A stretch of DNA of 64,000 nucleotides from Fusibacter sp. A1 (GCF_004125825.1 NZ_QQWI01000003.1:310001-374000); one strand, 5' to 3'. Counted from the first letter of the stretch, positions 42,011-51,504 are shown. Notes: generated by a model not told the origin, from the letters alone. Made by a program: numbers and translations.

Positions 42011-42554
42011 GATTATCCTCATATTCTTCAATAAATTTCAGTACGCGCTCGCGCTCTATCTGGTACTTGTTCAACCTTGCCAGAAACTGTTTTCCGTTAC
42101 CGTAACCGATGCTTAGATGCTTTCCAAGCGCGATTCTCTTTGCCTTTGAATCCTCTTCCCCGACAAGCCCTAAAAGAATCAGGTCCTTGTTAGTGTAAAG
42201 AGTTTCCATACTGTCACTCTGCGCGTGTGCCCCCATCAGTGCGGACAAGATAGCTTGTCCAGAAGCGTTCTCCACACCTATATTTCCAGCTCTGGTTCCT
42301 TCTTCACGGGTGATGTAGGCTTGCTTGACATTGCCCTTTATGATCGCAGTGAGTTGCTTTCTGATCTTGTTTCCAACAAAATCCGGATCGGTGAAGATGA
42401 TCACCCCAAGCGTATCCGCTGCAAATTGAATCCTCTTTATCGTGCTTTCCGATAAACCGTACCCGTGGGTGATGATGATCTGCGCGTCCACAAACTGTTT
42501 GATGTTCGCCTCGTCATCCCTGCCTTCGACCACGATGATTTCTTTTATCCGCAT
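42003..42554 (-). CDS. rnmV: ribonuclease M5
   Basis: About 183 residues. A Toprim-domain nuclease maturing 5S rRNA: the start MRIKEIIVVEGRDDEANIK matches the B. subtilis N-terminus, VVEGRDD is the Toprim Glu motif and IIFTDPDFVGNKIR the DxD motif. I place the start at 42554 on homology and a GGA 7 bases upstream; an in-frame ATG at 42566 is possible and overlaps the yabE stop. Situated between yabE and rsmA as in Bacillus. Confidence 0.92.
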   Translation of the reverse strand: MRIKEIIVVEGRDDEANIKQFVDAQIIITHGYGLSESTIKRIQFAADTLGVIIFTDPDFVGNKIRKQLTAIIKGNVKQAYITREEGTRAGNIGVENASGQAILSALMGAHAQSDSMETLYTNKDLILLGLVGEEDSKAKRIALGKHLSIGYGNGKQFLARLNKYQIERERVLKFIEEYEDNHE

Positions 42555-42555
42555 T

Positions 42556-43611
42556 TTATTTTCCATAACCGACAATTAAATGATCCTCTACCTTTTCATC
42601 GAGTACATAGACTCTGACATTTCGTCTTCCATAGCGTCTTGCTGATGAGTTGTCTCCAATAAACAAATCGATGCGATTTCCCTTGATGGCTCCGCCTGTA
42701 TCCTCTGCGGATGAAAATCCATAATCTCTTGTGTAATCGAGCGACTCGACATAGAGCACGCTTCCAAGCGGCACTACCTTGGGATCCACAGCCACTACGC
42801 CGGGTCTTGCATGCGTTCCCGATCTTGTGATTCCATAAAGCGGATGGTCGGGATATTTCCCACAACTTGCGAACGACAGGTCATATGCTGTCGCCTGCAT
42901 CGTATAAACCGCCTTCACGGCATATGGCGCTCCCGTAGGTGTGACAAATAGATTTTCTTTCCCCAACTGATAGACTCTAGAAGTCGGTAGACTGATCTGT
43001 GAGTCGCCGACGATTTCGGATTGGAACCACTGCCCGTTTTCCATATACTCGTTGATCTTGACGATTCTTTGACCGCTAGATCCGTCGCTCACCAGTTTGG
43101 TAGTTCCAGCTTCCAGTTCACTGCTGACTTTGTAAAGGATGGGCGCTGTCGTTTCAAGCACCTTTTCGCTGTGCTCTTTTTGCACACGGTCCAGATAGAT
43201 GACTTCACCTGCTGCAACTGGAGCCTTCAATCCGGGTCTGACCCTATCGAGGTCTGTCAAGACGATATTCGCGTCCATCAGGATATCGGCGACCCGCCTG
43301 CCTGTCGTATAGACGGTCTGAAGATGTTCTCCTGTCTGGATGGTAACCTGCTTGGCCCGTTCAATGACAATCCGTTCATTTTTTTTAAGCTTATCCCCTA
43401 GTCCGTGTGATAATTTATCATAGGACTCGATAGTGACCTTTGAAAGCTCTAGAATCCTATCCACACGGTGATGTATGGTATAGACATCATAGACCACATT
43501 GCCGTCTTCAATCGTATAATGTGCCATCAGCACTACTTTTAACCCAAGACCGATTGACAACATGATACAGACAATCAGTATCGGAAGTTGCCACGGTAAC
43601 CGCTTTTTCAT
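42556..43611 (-). CDS. yabE: YabE-like cell-wall protein (DUF348, G5, 3D domains)
   Basis: 351 residues: an N-terminal membrane anchor (LPWQLPILIVCIMLSIGLGLKVVLM), DUF348-type repeats (VTIQTGEHLQTVYTTGRRVADIL), a G5 domain (APILYKVSSELEAGTTKLVSDGSSGQRIVKINEY) and a C-terminal 3D domain (MQATAYDLSFASCGKYPDH... with the three conserved Asp, DLFIGDNSSARRYGRRNVRVYVL). It is probably a murein hydrolase (lytic transglycosylase-like, as in Rpf/YabE proteins). It lies 8 bases after tatD. Confidence 0.93.
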   Translation of the reverse strand: MKKRLPWQLPILIVCIMLSIGLGLKVVLMAHYTIEDGNVVYDVYTIHHRVDRILELSKVTIESYDKLSHGLGDKLKKNERIVIERAKQVTIQTGEHLQTVYTTGRRVADILMDANIVLTDLDRVRPGLKAPVAAGEVIYLDRVQKEHSEKVLETTAPILYKVSSELEAGTTKLVSDGSSGQRIVKINEYMENGQWFQSEIVGDSQISLPTSRVYQLGKENLFVTPTGAPYAVKAVYTMQATAYDLSFASCGKYPDHPLYGITRSGTHARPGVVAVDPKVVPLGSVLYVESLDYTRDYGFSSAEDTGGAIKGNRIDLFIGDNSSARRYGRRNVRVYVLDEKVEDHLIVGYGK

Positions 43612-43619
43612 CTTCTCAC

Positions 43620-44387
43620 CTACTTGATTTTAAAAAACCGTTTTGCATTCTCTTTGGTTGCGGCTGCGACTTCCTCATATGTCACACCCTTTAGCTTGGC
43701 CATCTCCTCGCACACGAAATGAACATAGGCGGGCTCGTTTCTTCTTCCTCTAAAGGGCATGGGTGTCAGATAAGGCGCATCCGTTTCTATCATCAGCCTG
43801 TCTAGCGGCACCGCTTCGACCACTTCGTGGCTTTTTCTCGCATTTTTGTACGTCAAGGGTCCTGCGATTGAAAGATACGCGCCGAGTTTGACGTATTGCT
43901 TGGCAAGTTCTGCACTTCCGGAGAAGCAGTGCATCAAAACGCCTGTCTCAAAGGCCTGCTCCTTTTTCAAAATATCCAGCACATCCTGATTGGCCTCCCT
44001 GTCATGGATGATGATCGGAAGTCCCAAGGTCTGTGCCATCCTTATTTGTTCGATAAAGACTTGCTTTTGAATATCTCTTGGAGAATTGTCGTAGTGGTAA
44101 TCAAGACCGATCTCGCCGATCGCCTTTACCTTATCCTCTTTGGCAAGCTGCTCGATCATCTCAAGTACCATCTGATCGACATCCTTCGCATCGTGCGGAT
44201 GTACTCCGACCGCCGCATAGACCATGTCGTATTTTTTTGCAAGCTCCACCGCACGCTTGCTACTCGCAAGGTCGGCACCAGGATTCATCATCAGCTCGAC
44301 CCCACGGTCCAAAGCTCTTTTGATTACCTGGTCACGGTCGTCGTCAAATCGTCTGTCATCAAGGTGTGTATGTGAATCAAAAAGCAT
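43620..44387 (-). CDS. tatD: TatD-family metal-dependent deoxyribonuclease
   Basis: A 255-residue TIM-barrel amidohydrolase-fold nuclease. Metal ligands are seen in DSHTHLDD, GEIGLDYHYD, IHDREAN, MHCFSG and ETDAPYLTP. It may have 3'-5' exonuclease activity in DNA repair; the bacterial role is uncertain. It follows metG after 154 bases containing the metG terminator and starts the tatD-yabE-rnmV-rsmA series. Confidence 0.95.
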   Translation of the reverse strand: MLFDSHTHLDDRRFDDDRDQVIKRALDRGVELMMNPGADLASSKRAVELAKKYDMVYAAVGVHPHDAKDVDQMVLEMIEQLAKEDKVKAIGEIGLDYHYDNSPRDIQKQVFIEQIRMAQTLGLPIIIHDREANQDVLDILKKEQAFETGVLMHCFSGSAELAKQYVKLGAYLSIAGPLTYKNARKSHEVVEAVPLDRLMIETDAPYLTPMPFRGRRNEPAYVHFVCEEMAKLKGVTYEEVAAATKENAKRFFKIK

Positions 44388-44510
44388 AAGATGCTCCTCT
44401 CTTGTTACTATTAATATAGGCTGTACGTTTAAACAATGAATATTTTATCACAACATCATACTTTTAGCTAATTTCATTTCTCTCTTATCTTAAAATCGCG
44501 AAAAATAAAA

Positions 44511-44530
44511 AGGGCAGCTCGCGCTGCCCT
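44511..44530 (-). terminator. terminator of metG
   Basis: AGGGCAGC/GCTGCCCT with loop GCGA-type and TTTTTA on the minus strand, 12 bases past the metG stop. Confidence 0.88.
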
Positions 44531-44541
44531 AAACCTGTTAA

Positions 44542-46464
44542 CTACGAAACGACCGTTCCGCTTTCCATATCCACATTTGCAAGTTTCAGCTTATCGTCAG
44601 TCGAAGCCGCAAGAATCATGCCTTGGGACTCGATCCCCCTTAGTATTACAGGCTTCAGATTTGCCACAAGAATCACCTTCTCGCCCACTAGCTCTTCCGG
44701 CTTGTAGAACTTGGAGATTCCAGAGACCACCTGACGCTTTTCGGGACCCACCTGCACCTGAAGCACCAATAGCTTGTCGGCCTTCGGATGCTTTTCGGCC
44801 GACAGGATCTCAGCGACCCTAAGGTCAAGCTTTGCAAAATCATCGATTGTGATTTCTTCTTTAAGTTCCAGCTTCTCAGGTTCTGGTTCCCCGTATTTCG
44901 CACGGATCGCTTCGACCTCTTCCATCTTTTTAGCTTCGTCCATACGGGCGAACAAGACTTCTGCCTTGCCGACGCTATCTCCCACCACGGTTCCGTCAAA
45001 GGAACTGATCGAGTCATAACTTGTGGTAGTCGCGTTGATCTGCTCGAGAATCCTATCGGCCGTATCCGGAATGAACGATTTCAATAGAATCGCAGAAATC
45101 CTGATCGACTCCAAAAGGTTGTAAAGCACAGTGCCCAACCGTTCCTTGTCCTCTTCGTTCTTTGCAAGGATCCAAGGTGTTGTCTCATCGATGTATTTGT
45201 TGCTGCGTCTAAGCAGCGTCCAGATTTCTTCTAGGGCGTCGGCGATTCTGTACGCATCGACAAGTTCTTCCACCTTTTTAGGGGTCTCCAGCGCAAGCGC
45301 TTCGAGTTCCTTGTCGAACTCACCAATAGCAGTCGGCGCCTGTATGACTCCGTCAAAGTATTTTTGAACCATCGCCACAGTTCTGTTGACAAGGTTTCCA
45401 AGCACATTCGCAAGATCCGTGTTGATTCTACCGATCATCATCTCGTAGGTGATCGTACCGTCATTGGCAAAAGGCATTTCCCTTAAGACGTAATAACGCA
45501 CCGCGTCCACTCCGAATAGGTCCACAAGATCGTCTGTGAAGATCGCATTTCCTCTTGATTTGCTCATCTTATCCTTACCGACGAGCAGCCACGGATGTCC
45601 GTAGACCTGCTTAGGCAGTTCGACTTCAAGCCCCATCAAGATGATCGGCCAGTAGATCGTGTGAAAACGAACGATGTCCTTGCCGATGATATGCACATCT
45701 GCCGGCCAAAGTTTTTTAAACTGCTCGGAAGATCCGTCCGGATCGAATCCGATTGCCGAAATATAGTTTGAAAGCGCGTCGATCCATACGTAGGAGACAT
45801 GTCCCTCATCAAATTCAAGCGGTACTCCCCAAGAGAAGGACGTACGGGATACGCAAAGGTCCTGAAGCCCAGGTTTGATGAAGTTGTTGAGCATCTCGTT
45901 CTTTCTGGCCTCGGGCCAGATGAACTCAGGATGCTTCTCAATATGTTCTTCCAGCTGTTTCTGATATTTCGATAGCTTTAAGAAGTAAGCCTCTTCGCTC
46001 GATTTTTGAACAGGACGACCGCAGTCCGGGCAGTTTCCATCCACAAGCTGTGATTCCGTCCAGAAGGATTCGTCAGGGGTACAGTACCATCCCTCGTATT
46101 TCCCCTTATAGATATCGCCTTTGTCATAAAGTTTCTTGTAGATCTTTTTGACCACGTCCTTGTGCTTGTCGTCAGTGGTGCGTATGAACTGGTCGTAGTC
46201 CACGTTCACAAGATCCCAGATTCTTTTAATTTCTCCCGCGATCTCATCCACGTGCTCCTGAGGCGTTTTTCCCATTTCTTCGGCTTGTTCTTGGATTTTT
46301 TGTCCATGCTCGTCCGTACCTGTCAGAAAGTACGTGTCATATCCCTGTTCCTTCTTAAAACGTACAAGCGCATCGGATAGAATCGCTTCATAAACGTTTC
46401 CTATGTGTGGAATTTTCGATGTATACGCAATCGCCGTTGTTAAATAAAATTTTCCCTTACTCAT
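44542..46464 (-). CDS. metG: methionyl-tRNA synthetase
   Basis: About 640 residues: class I synthetase with AYTSKIPHIGNVYEA (HIGH region), the zinc knuckle (CTPDESFW...CPDCGRP), KMSKSRGN, an anticodon-binding helical domain (about 380-500) and a C-terminal EMAP/tRNA-binding OB domain (DDFAKLDLRVAEILSAEKHPKADKLLVLQV). GAGGAG lies 9 bases before the ATG at 46464. A T-box leader with Met specifier is upstream. Confidence 0.97.
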   Translation of the reverse strand: MSKGKFYLTTAIAYTSKIPHIGNVYEAILSDALVRFKKEQGYDTYFLTGTDEHGQKIQEQAEEMGKTPQEHVDEIAGEIKRIWDLVNVDYDQFIRTTDDKHKDVVKKIYKKLYDKGDIYKGKYEGWYCTPDESFWTESQLVDGNCPDCGRPVQKSSEEAYFLKLSKYQKQLEEHIEKHPEFIWPEARKNEMLNNFIKPGLQDLCVSRTSFSWGVPLEFDEGHVSYVWIDALSNYISAIGFDPDGSSEQFKKLWPADVHIIGKDIVRFHTIYWPIILMGLEVELPKQVYGHPWLLVGKDKMSKSRGNAIFTDDLVDLFGVDAVRYYVLREMPFANDGTITYEMMIGRINTDLANVLGNLVNRTVAMVQKYFDGVIQAPTAIGEFDKELEALALETPKKVEELVDAYRIADALEEIWTLLRRSNKYIDETTPWILAKNEEDKERLGTVLYNLLESIRISAILLKSFIPDTADRILEQINATTTSYDSISSFDGTVVGDSVGKAEVLFARMDEAKKMEEVEAIRAKYGEPEPEKLELKEEITIDDFAKLDLRVAEILSAEKHPKADKLLVLQVQVGPEKRQVVSGISKFYKPEELVGEKVILVANLKPVILRGIESQGMILAASTDDKLKLANVDMESGTVVS

Positions 46465-46492
46465 TTGACACACTCCTCGTTTTCATTCAAAA

Positions 46493-46741
46493 AAACAAAA
46501 AACTCCCAATCCCAATAGGGACGGAAGTAAACTCCGCGGTACCACCCTAGTTCTGCAAAGTTCGCAGCCCTCGTCGCAATGTGCATGTGTGCTAACGTTC
46601 ACCAACGTTCTTACCTACTCGAATTTCAGTAAAACAGCTCCGGGGCCATCTTCAACACTTCATCGCCGTTATCTTTCACCAATTCGATAACTCTCTGTAG
46701 GACAAATCCATCTCTACTCTTCCCATCATTGCCTTTAAAGT
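46493..46741 (-). promoter_or_regulatory. T-box riboswitch, Met specifier, controlling metG
   Basis: Minus strand: AGAGTAGAGA near the 5' end, a stem region with ACAGAGAGTTATCG...GGTG, the specifier ATG (complement of 46647-46649, in GAAGATGGCCCC), the T-box AGGGTGGTACCGCGG (near 46534-46548), and a terminator hairpin around 46500-46526 followed by TTTTTTGTTTTTTT. Extents are estimated. Confidence 0.93.
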
Positions 46742-46747
46742 GATTAC

Positions 46748-46777
46748 AGTTTATCACAGCGCTTTGAGGATTGTCAA
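46748..46777 (-). promoter_or_regulatory. promoter of metG
   Basis: On the minus strand, TTGACA (46772-46777), an 18-bp spacer and TAAACT (46748-46753). Confidence 0.72.
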
Positions 46778-46908
46778 TGTACTTATCCGCTTGAGGTGAA
46801 AACCACGGTCGATACTAGATATTTCTTTCTTTTAATGATATTTTGACTTGTGTACCTCACGATTGTGTGATAAAACTATACAGGACAAATGCTCAAGGAG
46901 GAAAACAA

Positions 46909-47310
46909 TTGACAAAACGAGTGACTGAGATACTAAATGATTTAAACCTAAATAAAATCAGCAAGCTGTCTTTCCAAACGGAAGAAAAAAGGGTAGCTGT
47001 TCAATTCCTAGATAAATATGAAAGCATACACGATGTGGAATTCTCACATGTCGACACCTATTTCTTTTTAGATGAGAAATTCCTGGATTCCATGTATGAG
47101 GAGACAGGCATCAAACATCCGATCACTTTCTTTGACAACGGTTACGGAGAATTCGTGGCAGTAGACGAATACGAAGACGGCACACGAGAAGAAACCATGC
47201 TCTCCCAGCCCAACGTGATACTTAACACAGATGAAGCCAGCATTTTAATTGAAGCGAAAAAAGTGACTATCAACGGTGAAAGTTACCAGCTGCACGGAAT
47301 GATGAGTTAA
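46909..47310 (+). CDS. hypothetical protein
   Basis: 133 residues from a TTG start with AAGGAGG 7 bases upstream; the longer frame to 46843 runs through the region before any ribosome binding site. The product (LTKRVTEILNDLNLNKISKLSFQTEEKRVAVQFLDK) is acidic, soluble and beta-rich, with no recognised domain, signal peptide or cysteines. Monocistronic with a strong terminator. Function unknown. Confidence 0.7.
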   Translation: MTKRVTEILNDLNLNKISKLSFQTEEKRVAVQFLDKYESIHDVEFSHVDTYFFLDEKFLDSMYEETGIKHPITFFDNGYGEFVAVDEYEDGTREETMLSQPNVILNTDEASILIEAKKVTINGESYQLHGMMS

Positions 47311-47319
47311 AACAGTCAA

Positions 47320-47350
47320 AACCACTCAAAGGGATTGAGTGGTTTTTTTA
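47320..47350. terminator. terminator between the 46909 gene and gabD-like gene
   Basis: AACCACTCAA/TTGAGTGGTT with loop AGGGA and TTTTTTTA; serves the plus gene and lies at the end of the converging dehydrogenase. Confidence 0.9.
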
Positions 47351-47354
47351 TTGT

Positions 47355-48788
47355 TTAGATTTCAATTCCAATATATTTGAGCTGAAGGTATTCCTCAATT
47401 CCGTAGGTGCCGCCTTCTCTTCCATAACCGCTCATCTTAACCCCGCCAAAGGGCGCTTGCGCAGTGCTGATCCTTCCGGTGTTGATACCTATCATGCCGT
47501 ACTCGAGCGCCTCAGAGACTCTTGTCGCACGGCTGAGACCTTCTGTGAAGGCATAGGCCGACAAACCGTATGGAGTATCATTGGCGATCCTGACGGCTTC
47601 CTCTTCCGTTTTAAACGTGATGATCGGAACGACCGGTCCAAACGTTTCCTCATTAGCGATGAGCATCTCACCCGTCACACCTGCAAGTACCGTCGGCGGG
47701 TACAAGAAACCTCCCTCGGTCACGTCCTGCCTAAATCCTTTACCGCCCAACAGGCAGGTCGCACCCCGATTTACTGCATCATCGACATGCCTTGAGATTT
47801 TGTCAAAACCCGCCTCGTCGATGATCGGTCCCATATCCACCGCCTCTTGTCCGTTACCGACCTTGAGCTCACGCACCTTGACAAGCAATCTTTCCGTGTA
47901 AGCCTCTACTATGCTTTCGTGTACGAGCACCCTGTTGGTAGCGATACAAACCTGACCACAGTTTCTGAATTTTGAATCGAGCGTTCCCTGAACCGCCTTC
48001 TCAAGATCCGCATCCTCAAAAACGATCAGCGGCGCATGTCCTCCAAGTTCGAGAGATAGCTTCTTGAGTGTTTTTCCTGCCTGACTGGCTAGAAGCTTAC
48101 CTACTTCGGTTGATCCTGTAAATGAAATCTTGCGGATTCTCTCGTCATCCATCAACACCTTACCGATGAGCGCGGCATCCCCAGTCAGCAGTTGGCAGAC
48201 GCCTTTGTCAAAGCCTGCCCTGTCTAGCAGCTCAAAGAACTTCACCGCAGTAAAAGGAGTCTGTTCTGCAGGTTTAACGATGACCGTACATCCTGCAGCG
48301 AGTGCGGGAGCCATTTTTCTGACAAACATCGCAAGTGGAAAGTTCCATGGGGTGATGATCCCGACAGGTCCTATCGGTTCTTTGAGCACCTTGAGTCTCA
48401 TGCTGCTGTGCGTGGGTTCCAAAAGGTCGCCTTTTATCCTGATGGCTTCTTCAGCGTACCACTGCACATAGCTTGCGGCGTACCTGACTTCACCGATCGC
48501 TTCTGTGTATGGTTTTCCCTGTTCCTCAGTCATGATGGCCGCAAGCTCCGATTCGTGTTCGACCATCAGGGCATAAAGCTTTCTTAAAAGAACGGCGCGT
48601 TCATAGCCGTTTGATTTCTTGTAACTGCAAAACGCGTCATATGCGGCGTCGACCGCCTCTTCGCAGTCGCTTACAGACGCGCTGGCCTGTTCTCCTATCG
48701 CAGACAGCGTGTAGGGGTTGTTCACCGTAAATTTCCTATTGAACTGCGCATCTTTGAATTCGCCTTTGATATATAGTCTTCCGTTCAT
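47355..48788 (-). CDS. NAD(P)-dependent aldehyde dehydrogenase (succinate-semialdehyde type)
   Basis: A 477-residue aldehyde dehydrogenase. PWNFPLAMFVRKMAPALAAGCTVIVKPAEQTP, FTGSTEVGKLL, the general base in LELGGHAPLIVF and the nucleophile in FRNCGQVCIATNR are intact, and FGGVKMSGYGREGG near the end matches the GabD-type subgroup. It probably oxidises succinate semialdehyde or a similar omega-acid aldehyde. Monocistronic. It interrupts the abrB-metG neighbourhood of the Bacillus-like order, so it may be an insertion. Confidence 0.9.
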   Translation of the reverse strand: MNGRLYIKGEFKDAQFNRKFTVNNPYTLSAIGEQASASVSDCEEAVDAAYDAFCSYKKSNGYERAVLLRKLYALMVEHESELAAIMTEEQGKPYTEAIGEVRYAASYVQWYAEEAIRIKGDLLEPTHSSMRLKVLKEPIGPVGIITPWNFPLAMFVRKMAPALAAGCTVIVKPAEQTPFTAVKFFELLDRAGFDKGVCQLLTGDAALIGKVLMDDERIRKISFTGSTEVGKLLASQAGKTLKKLSLELGGHAPLIVFEDADLEKAVQGTLDSKFRNCGQVCIATNRVLVHESIVEAYTERLLVKVRELKVGNGQEAVDMGPIIDEAGFDKISRHVDDAVNRGATCLLGGKGFRQDVTEGGFLYPPTVLAGVTGEMLIANEETFGPVVPIITFKTEEEAVRIANDTPYGLSAYAFTEGLSRATRVSEALEYGMIGINTGRISTAQAPFGGVKMSGYGREGGTYGIEEYLQLKYIGIEI

Positions 48789-48908
48789 CGCAATCTCCTC
48801 TTTTTTTGTGTTTTAATCCAATTCTTAACTAAATTATACTAGAAACGTTTGAACAAGCAAATAATTAGGCATATACTGATAATAGAATAATTTTAGGAGA
48901 GGTGACTT

Positions 48909-49388
48909 ATGAATATGTTTACACAATTGGCATCAAGCGACATGATGATTACCATTAGTATGAAGGACTTGCTTTTATCTGTGTTTTGGATCTTTATGAT
49001 CGTCGCAGTAGGCATGATCATCGCCATTCTTTTTAAAGCTTATCAGGCGGTAAGGGATTTCAGGGCGATCGTAGCTGAAAATCGCGAGAACATCAACCTG
49101 ACACTCAACGAAGTGCCTCAGATCACGAAGAATGTTCAAGAAGTGACGACCGAAGTGACACACGCCGCAAAAACGTTTAGACCCACAGTGGACAATATCG
49201 CCGAAACTTCAGAAAGCGTCACAGAAACCATAAAGAACAACAATCCTGTGAACGAAGCGATCGTCAGCGCGTACAAAACAGTCAATAACGTCCATAAGCT
49301 TGTCGACAGCTTTAGCAAGAAACACAAAGGCAAAGAAGAAGCCGAATTCGATATCGTTGCCGAAGTGATCAAACCAAAATCCGAGTGA
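48909..49388 (+). CDS. membrane-anchored coiled-coil protein (DUF948-like)
   Basis: 159 residues: a single N-terminal membrane helix (DLLLSVFWIFMIVAVGMIIAILF, about 20-42) followed by a long heptad-like region rich in V, T and N (ENRENINLTLNEVPQITKNVQEVTTEVTHAAKTF) and a charged tail. This pattern fits the DUF948 family of general-stress membrane proteins, of unknown mechanism. AGGAGAGG precedes the ATG. Monocistronic. Confidence 0.7.
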   Translation: MNMFTQLASSDMMITISMKDLLLSVFWIFMIVAVGMIIAILFKAYQAVRDFRAIVAENRENINLTLNEVPQITKNVQEVTTEVTHAAKTFRPTVDNIAETSESVTETIKNNNPVNEAIVSAYKTVNNVHKLVDSFSKKHKGKEEAEFDIVAEVIKPKSE

Positions 49389-49527
49389 TCTTTTTTCGAC
49401 CGAAACCTTACCTATTTTGTCAGTCTTTGTTTATTACCAGATTTTGAGGGTAATTAGATACTGAATCACTTAAAATTTAAATGATAAAGATTTTCAGTTC
49501 GGTTACTAATTAGTTTTTGAGTAAGTC

Positions 49528-49556
49528 TTGACTTTTTATGTCAATCTTGTTACTAT
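49528..49556 (+). promoter_or_regulatory. promoter of the abrB-like gene
   Basis: TTGACT (49528-49533), a 17-bp spacer and TACTAT (49551-49556). The leader that follows holds a direct repeat ATTTGTCGAGATTTGTC. The preceding 49389-49527 shows nothing else I can assign. Confidence 0.8.
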
Positions 49557-49609
49557 TTTAAGTGAGAAATTTGTCGAGATTTGTCAAATTAGTTAAGGAG
49601 GAGAACATT

Positions 49610-49852
49610 ATGAAATCAACCGGTATTGTTAGAAAAGTGGACGAACTAGGTCGTGTTGTAATTCCGATCGAGTTGAGAAGAACACTATCCATTGGCGAGA
49701 AAGACGCGCTAGAAATCTTCACAGAATCTGATACGATCATTCTTAAAAAGTATGAGCCTGCTTGCATCTTCTGCGGTCAAGCAAAAGGTGTTACAAACTT
49801 AATGGGTAAGAACATTTGTCCAGAGTGTATCACTAAGATTGGCAACTTATAA
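49610..49852 (+). CDS. abrB: AbrB/SpoVT-family regulator with C-terminal zinc-ribbon
   Basis: 80 residues. The N-terminal swapped-hairpin DNA-binding domain STGIVRKVDELGRVVIPIELRRTL is the AbrB signature. The C-terminus has C52-x2-C55 and C70-x2-C73, a zinc-ribbon pair seen in clostridial AbrB proteins. It is a transition-state or growth-phase regulator by family. AAGGAGGAG precedes the ATG at 49610; the longer frame to 49562 is upstream leader. Convergent with rsmI, sharing a terminator. Confidence 0.9.
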   Translation: MKSTGIVRKVDELGRVVIPIELRRTLSIGEKDALEIFTESDTIILKKYEPACIFCGQAKGVTNLMGKNICPECITKIGNL

Positions 49853-49868
49853 TTCCAATTCAATCAGC

Positions 49869-49899
49869 AAAGGACAGCATCTTTACGATGCTGTCCTTT
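49869..49899. terminator. bidirectional terminator between abrB and rsmI
   Basis: AAAGGACAGCATC/GATGCTGTCCTTT with loop TTTAC, 13-bp perfect stem. Confidence 0.93.
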
Positions 49900-49910
49900 T
49901 TGTATGTTCC

Positions 49911-50726
49911 TTATCGCTCTTGGTTTGCAGTCGCCTTATAAAGCTCCTGGCGGTCAACTCCGTAAACTTTGGCAAGTTCTTTGACGACTTCCTTTTGTCT
50001 TTCACCGCCAAGGACTCTTTTGTGGACTTCATCAATGGCCTCTTCCAAAGTCATCTCTTCCTTGATTTCCTTATAGCCTTCTACAACCACGACGAACTCG
50101 CCTTTTGGCGGTGTCTGCTCATAGTGCCTTATGGCTTCTGAGACGGTCGTGTGGAAATAGGTCTCATACTTTTTTGTAAGTTCCCTACCAAGTGTGATGT
50201 TCCTGTCGCCTAGGACTTCGAGCATATCCTCAAGCGCTTTCAGAATTCGATGGGGCGACTCGTAAAAGACCAGCGTCGCTGTGATTCCCTTGAGTTTCTC
50301 CAAATGTTTTTTTCGCCTTTGCCTGTCTAAAAATCCCTCGTAATGGAAGGGTTGGGTCTGCATGTTCGAAGCGATCACTGCTGTGACAGCTGCGCTTGCC
50401 CCCGGCAAAACCGTGTACTCGATGTTTTCCCTAATACAGGCCTTGATCAGTTCCTCCCCAGGATCCGAAATACCAGGCATGCCCGCGTCGCTGACGAGTG
50501 CGATATCCATACCGCTTCTTAATTTTTCAATGATTTTTTCTGTCATCGCCTTTTCATTGTGTTCATGGTAACTGAAAAGATGCTTCTTTATTTCAAAATG
50601 ATTGAGTAATTTTACCGTCACGCGTGTATCCTCGCATGCGATCTCATCCACAGACTTCAACGTTTCGACTGCTCTGTAGGTCATATCGCCTAAGTTTCCG
50701 ATAGGCGTAGGGCAAATATAAAGCAT
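49911..50726 (-). CDS. rsmI: 16S rRNA C1402 2'-O-methyltransferase
   Basis: 271 residues. A tetrapyrrole-methylase-fold enzyme: MLYICPTPIGNLGDMTYRAVETLKSVD, CEDTRVT, SDAGMPGISDPGEELIKACI, PGASAAVTAVIAS and FYESPHRI. AAGGAG lies 7 bases before the ATG at 50726; the longer frame to 50765 starts inside the previous gene. Last gene of the tmk-holB-ricT-yabB-rsmI run. Confidence 0.95.
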   Translation of the reverse strand: MLYICPTPIGNLGDMTYRAVETLKSVDEIACEDTRVTVKLLNHFEIKKHLFSYHEHNEKAMTEKIIEKLRSGMDIALVSDAGMPGISDPGEELIKACIRENIEYTVLPGASAAVTAVIASNMQTQPFHYEGFLDRQRRKKHLEKLKGITATLVFYESPHRILKALEDMLEVLGDRNITLGRELTKKYETYFHTTVSEAIRHYEQTPPKGEFVVVVEGYKEIKEEMTLEEAIDEVHKRVLGGERQKEVVKELAKVYGVDRQELYKATANQER

Positions 50727-50730
50727 GTTG

Positions 50731-51489
50731 TCACTCCTTTTCTCCAAAGACGGTGATACTCGCATTCCTATAGATGGAGTAGATCATCTCGGTATATCCA
50801 CCATCCTCATCATAGACGACAATCGGATCCTCGAACTTTAGCTCGTGGTTGCCATATTTCACAAACTTCATCAGCATGATATTGGGTCTGGAATTGAACT
50901 TAGGCTGAACAAACTGGATCCGTTTGGGTTCGAGCCTCATTTTTCTTGCTATCTCCACGATATCCACCAGTCGGTCCGGTCGATGTACCAGGTAGAACCT
51001 ACCGTTGGGCTTGAGCACGTGGAATGCGGCTTTAAAGATATCCTCTAAGGAACAAGCCACCTCATGTCTTGAAATCGTCTTATAATCCGATTCGTTCTTG
51101 ATTCCCCCGTTGACTTTAAAGTAGGGTGGGTTCGATGTGACCACGTCCATACATCCTTTTGAAAAAGTGGTCGGAACCTCTTTTATGTCGCCGGTCACAA
51201 TGGTGATTCGATCTGAAAGCTTGTTGTGCTTCACAGTCCTATCCGCCATTTCAGCCACTTCGGCTTGTAACTCGACTCCTGTGATATGTTTCGCATCGGA
51301 TTTTCCTACGATCAACAGGGGAACGATTGCGGTACCTGTTCCAAGATCCATCACTTGGTTGTTTTTTCTTATTTCAGTCCAATTGGCAAGCAACACGGCG
51401 TCGATGCCGAAACTGAACCATTTCTTGTTTTGAATGATCTGAAGTCCGTTTACTTGCAGATCATCCAGTCTTTCACCGTCTTTTAACAT
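50731..51489 (-). CDS. YabB/TrmN6-like tRNA1(Val) adenine-N6 methyltransferase
   Basis: 252 residues: SAM-binding VMDLGTGTAIVPLLI, VELQAEVAEMADRTVKHN and the N6-adenine methylase motif SNPPYFK. It matches the YfiC/YabB group that modifies A37 of tRNA1(Val). The gene sits just before rsmI (4 bases), as yabB does near yabC in Bacillus. A hairpin at 51505-51536 separates it from ricT. Confidence 0.92.
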   Translation of the reverse strand: MLKDGERLDDLQVNGLQIIQNKKWFSFGIDAVLLANWTEIRKNNQVMDLGTGTAIVPLLIVGKSDAKHITGVELQAEVAEMADRTVKHNKLSDRITIVTGDIKEVPTTFSKGCMDVVTSNPPYFKVNGGIKNESDYKTISRHEVACSLEDIFKAAFHVLKPNGRFYLVHRPDRLVDIVEIARKMRLEPKRIQFVQPKFNSRPNIMLMKFVKYGNHELKFEDPIVVYDEDGGYTEMIYSIYRNASITVFGEKE

Positions 51490-51504
51490 GCTACCACCTC
51501 ATAA

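Noticed and set aside
44577..45087. Plus-strand open frames opposite the metG C-terminus
   Set aside because: They mirror a strongly conserved coding sequence on the minus strand and lack initiation signals.
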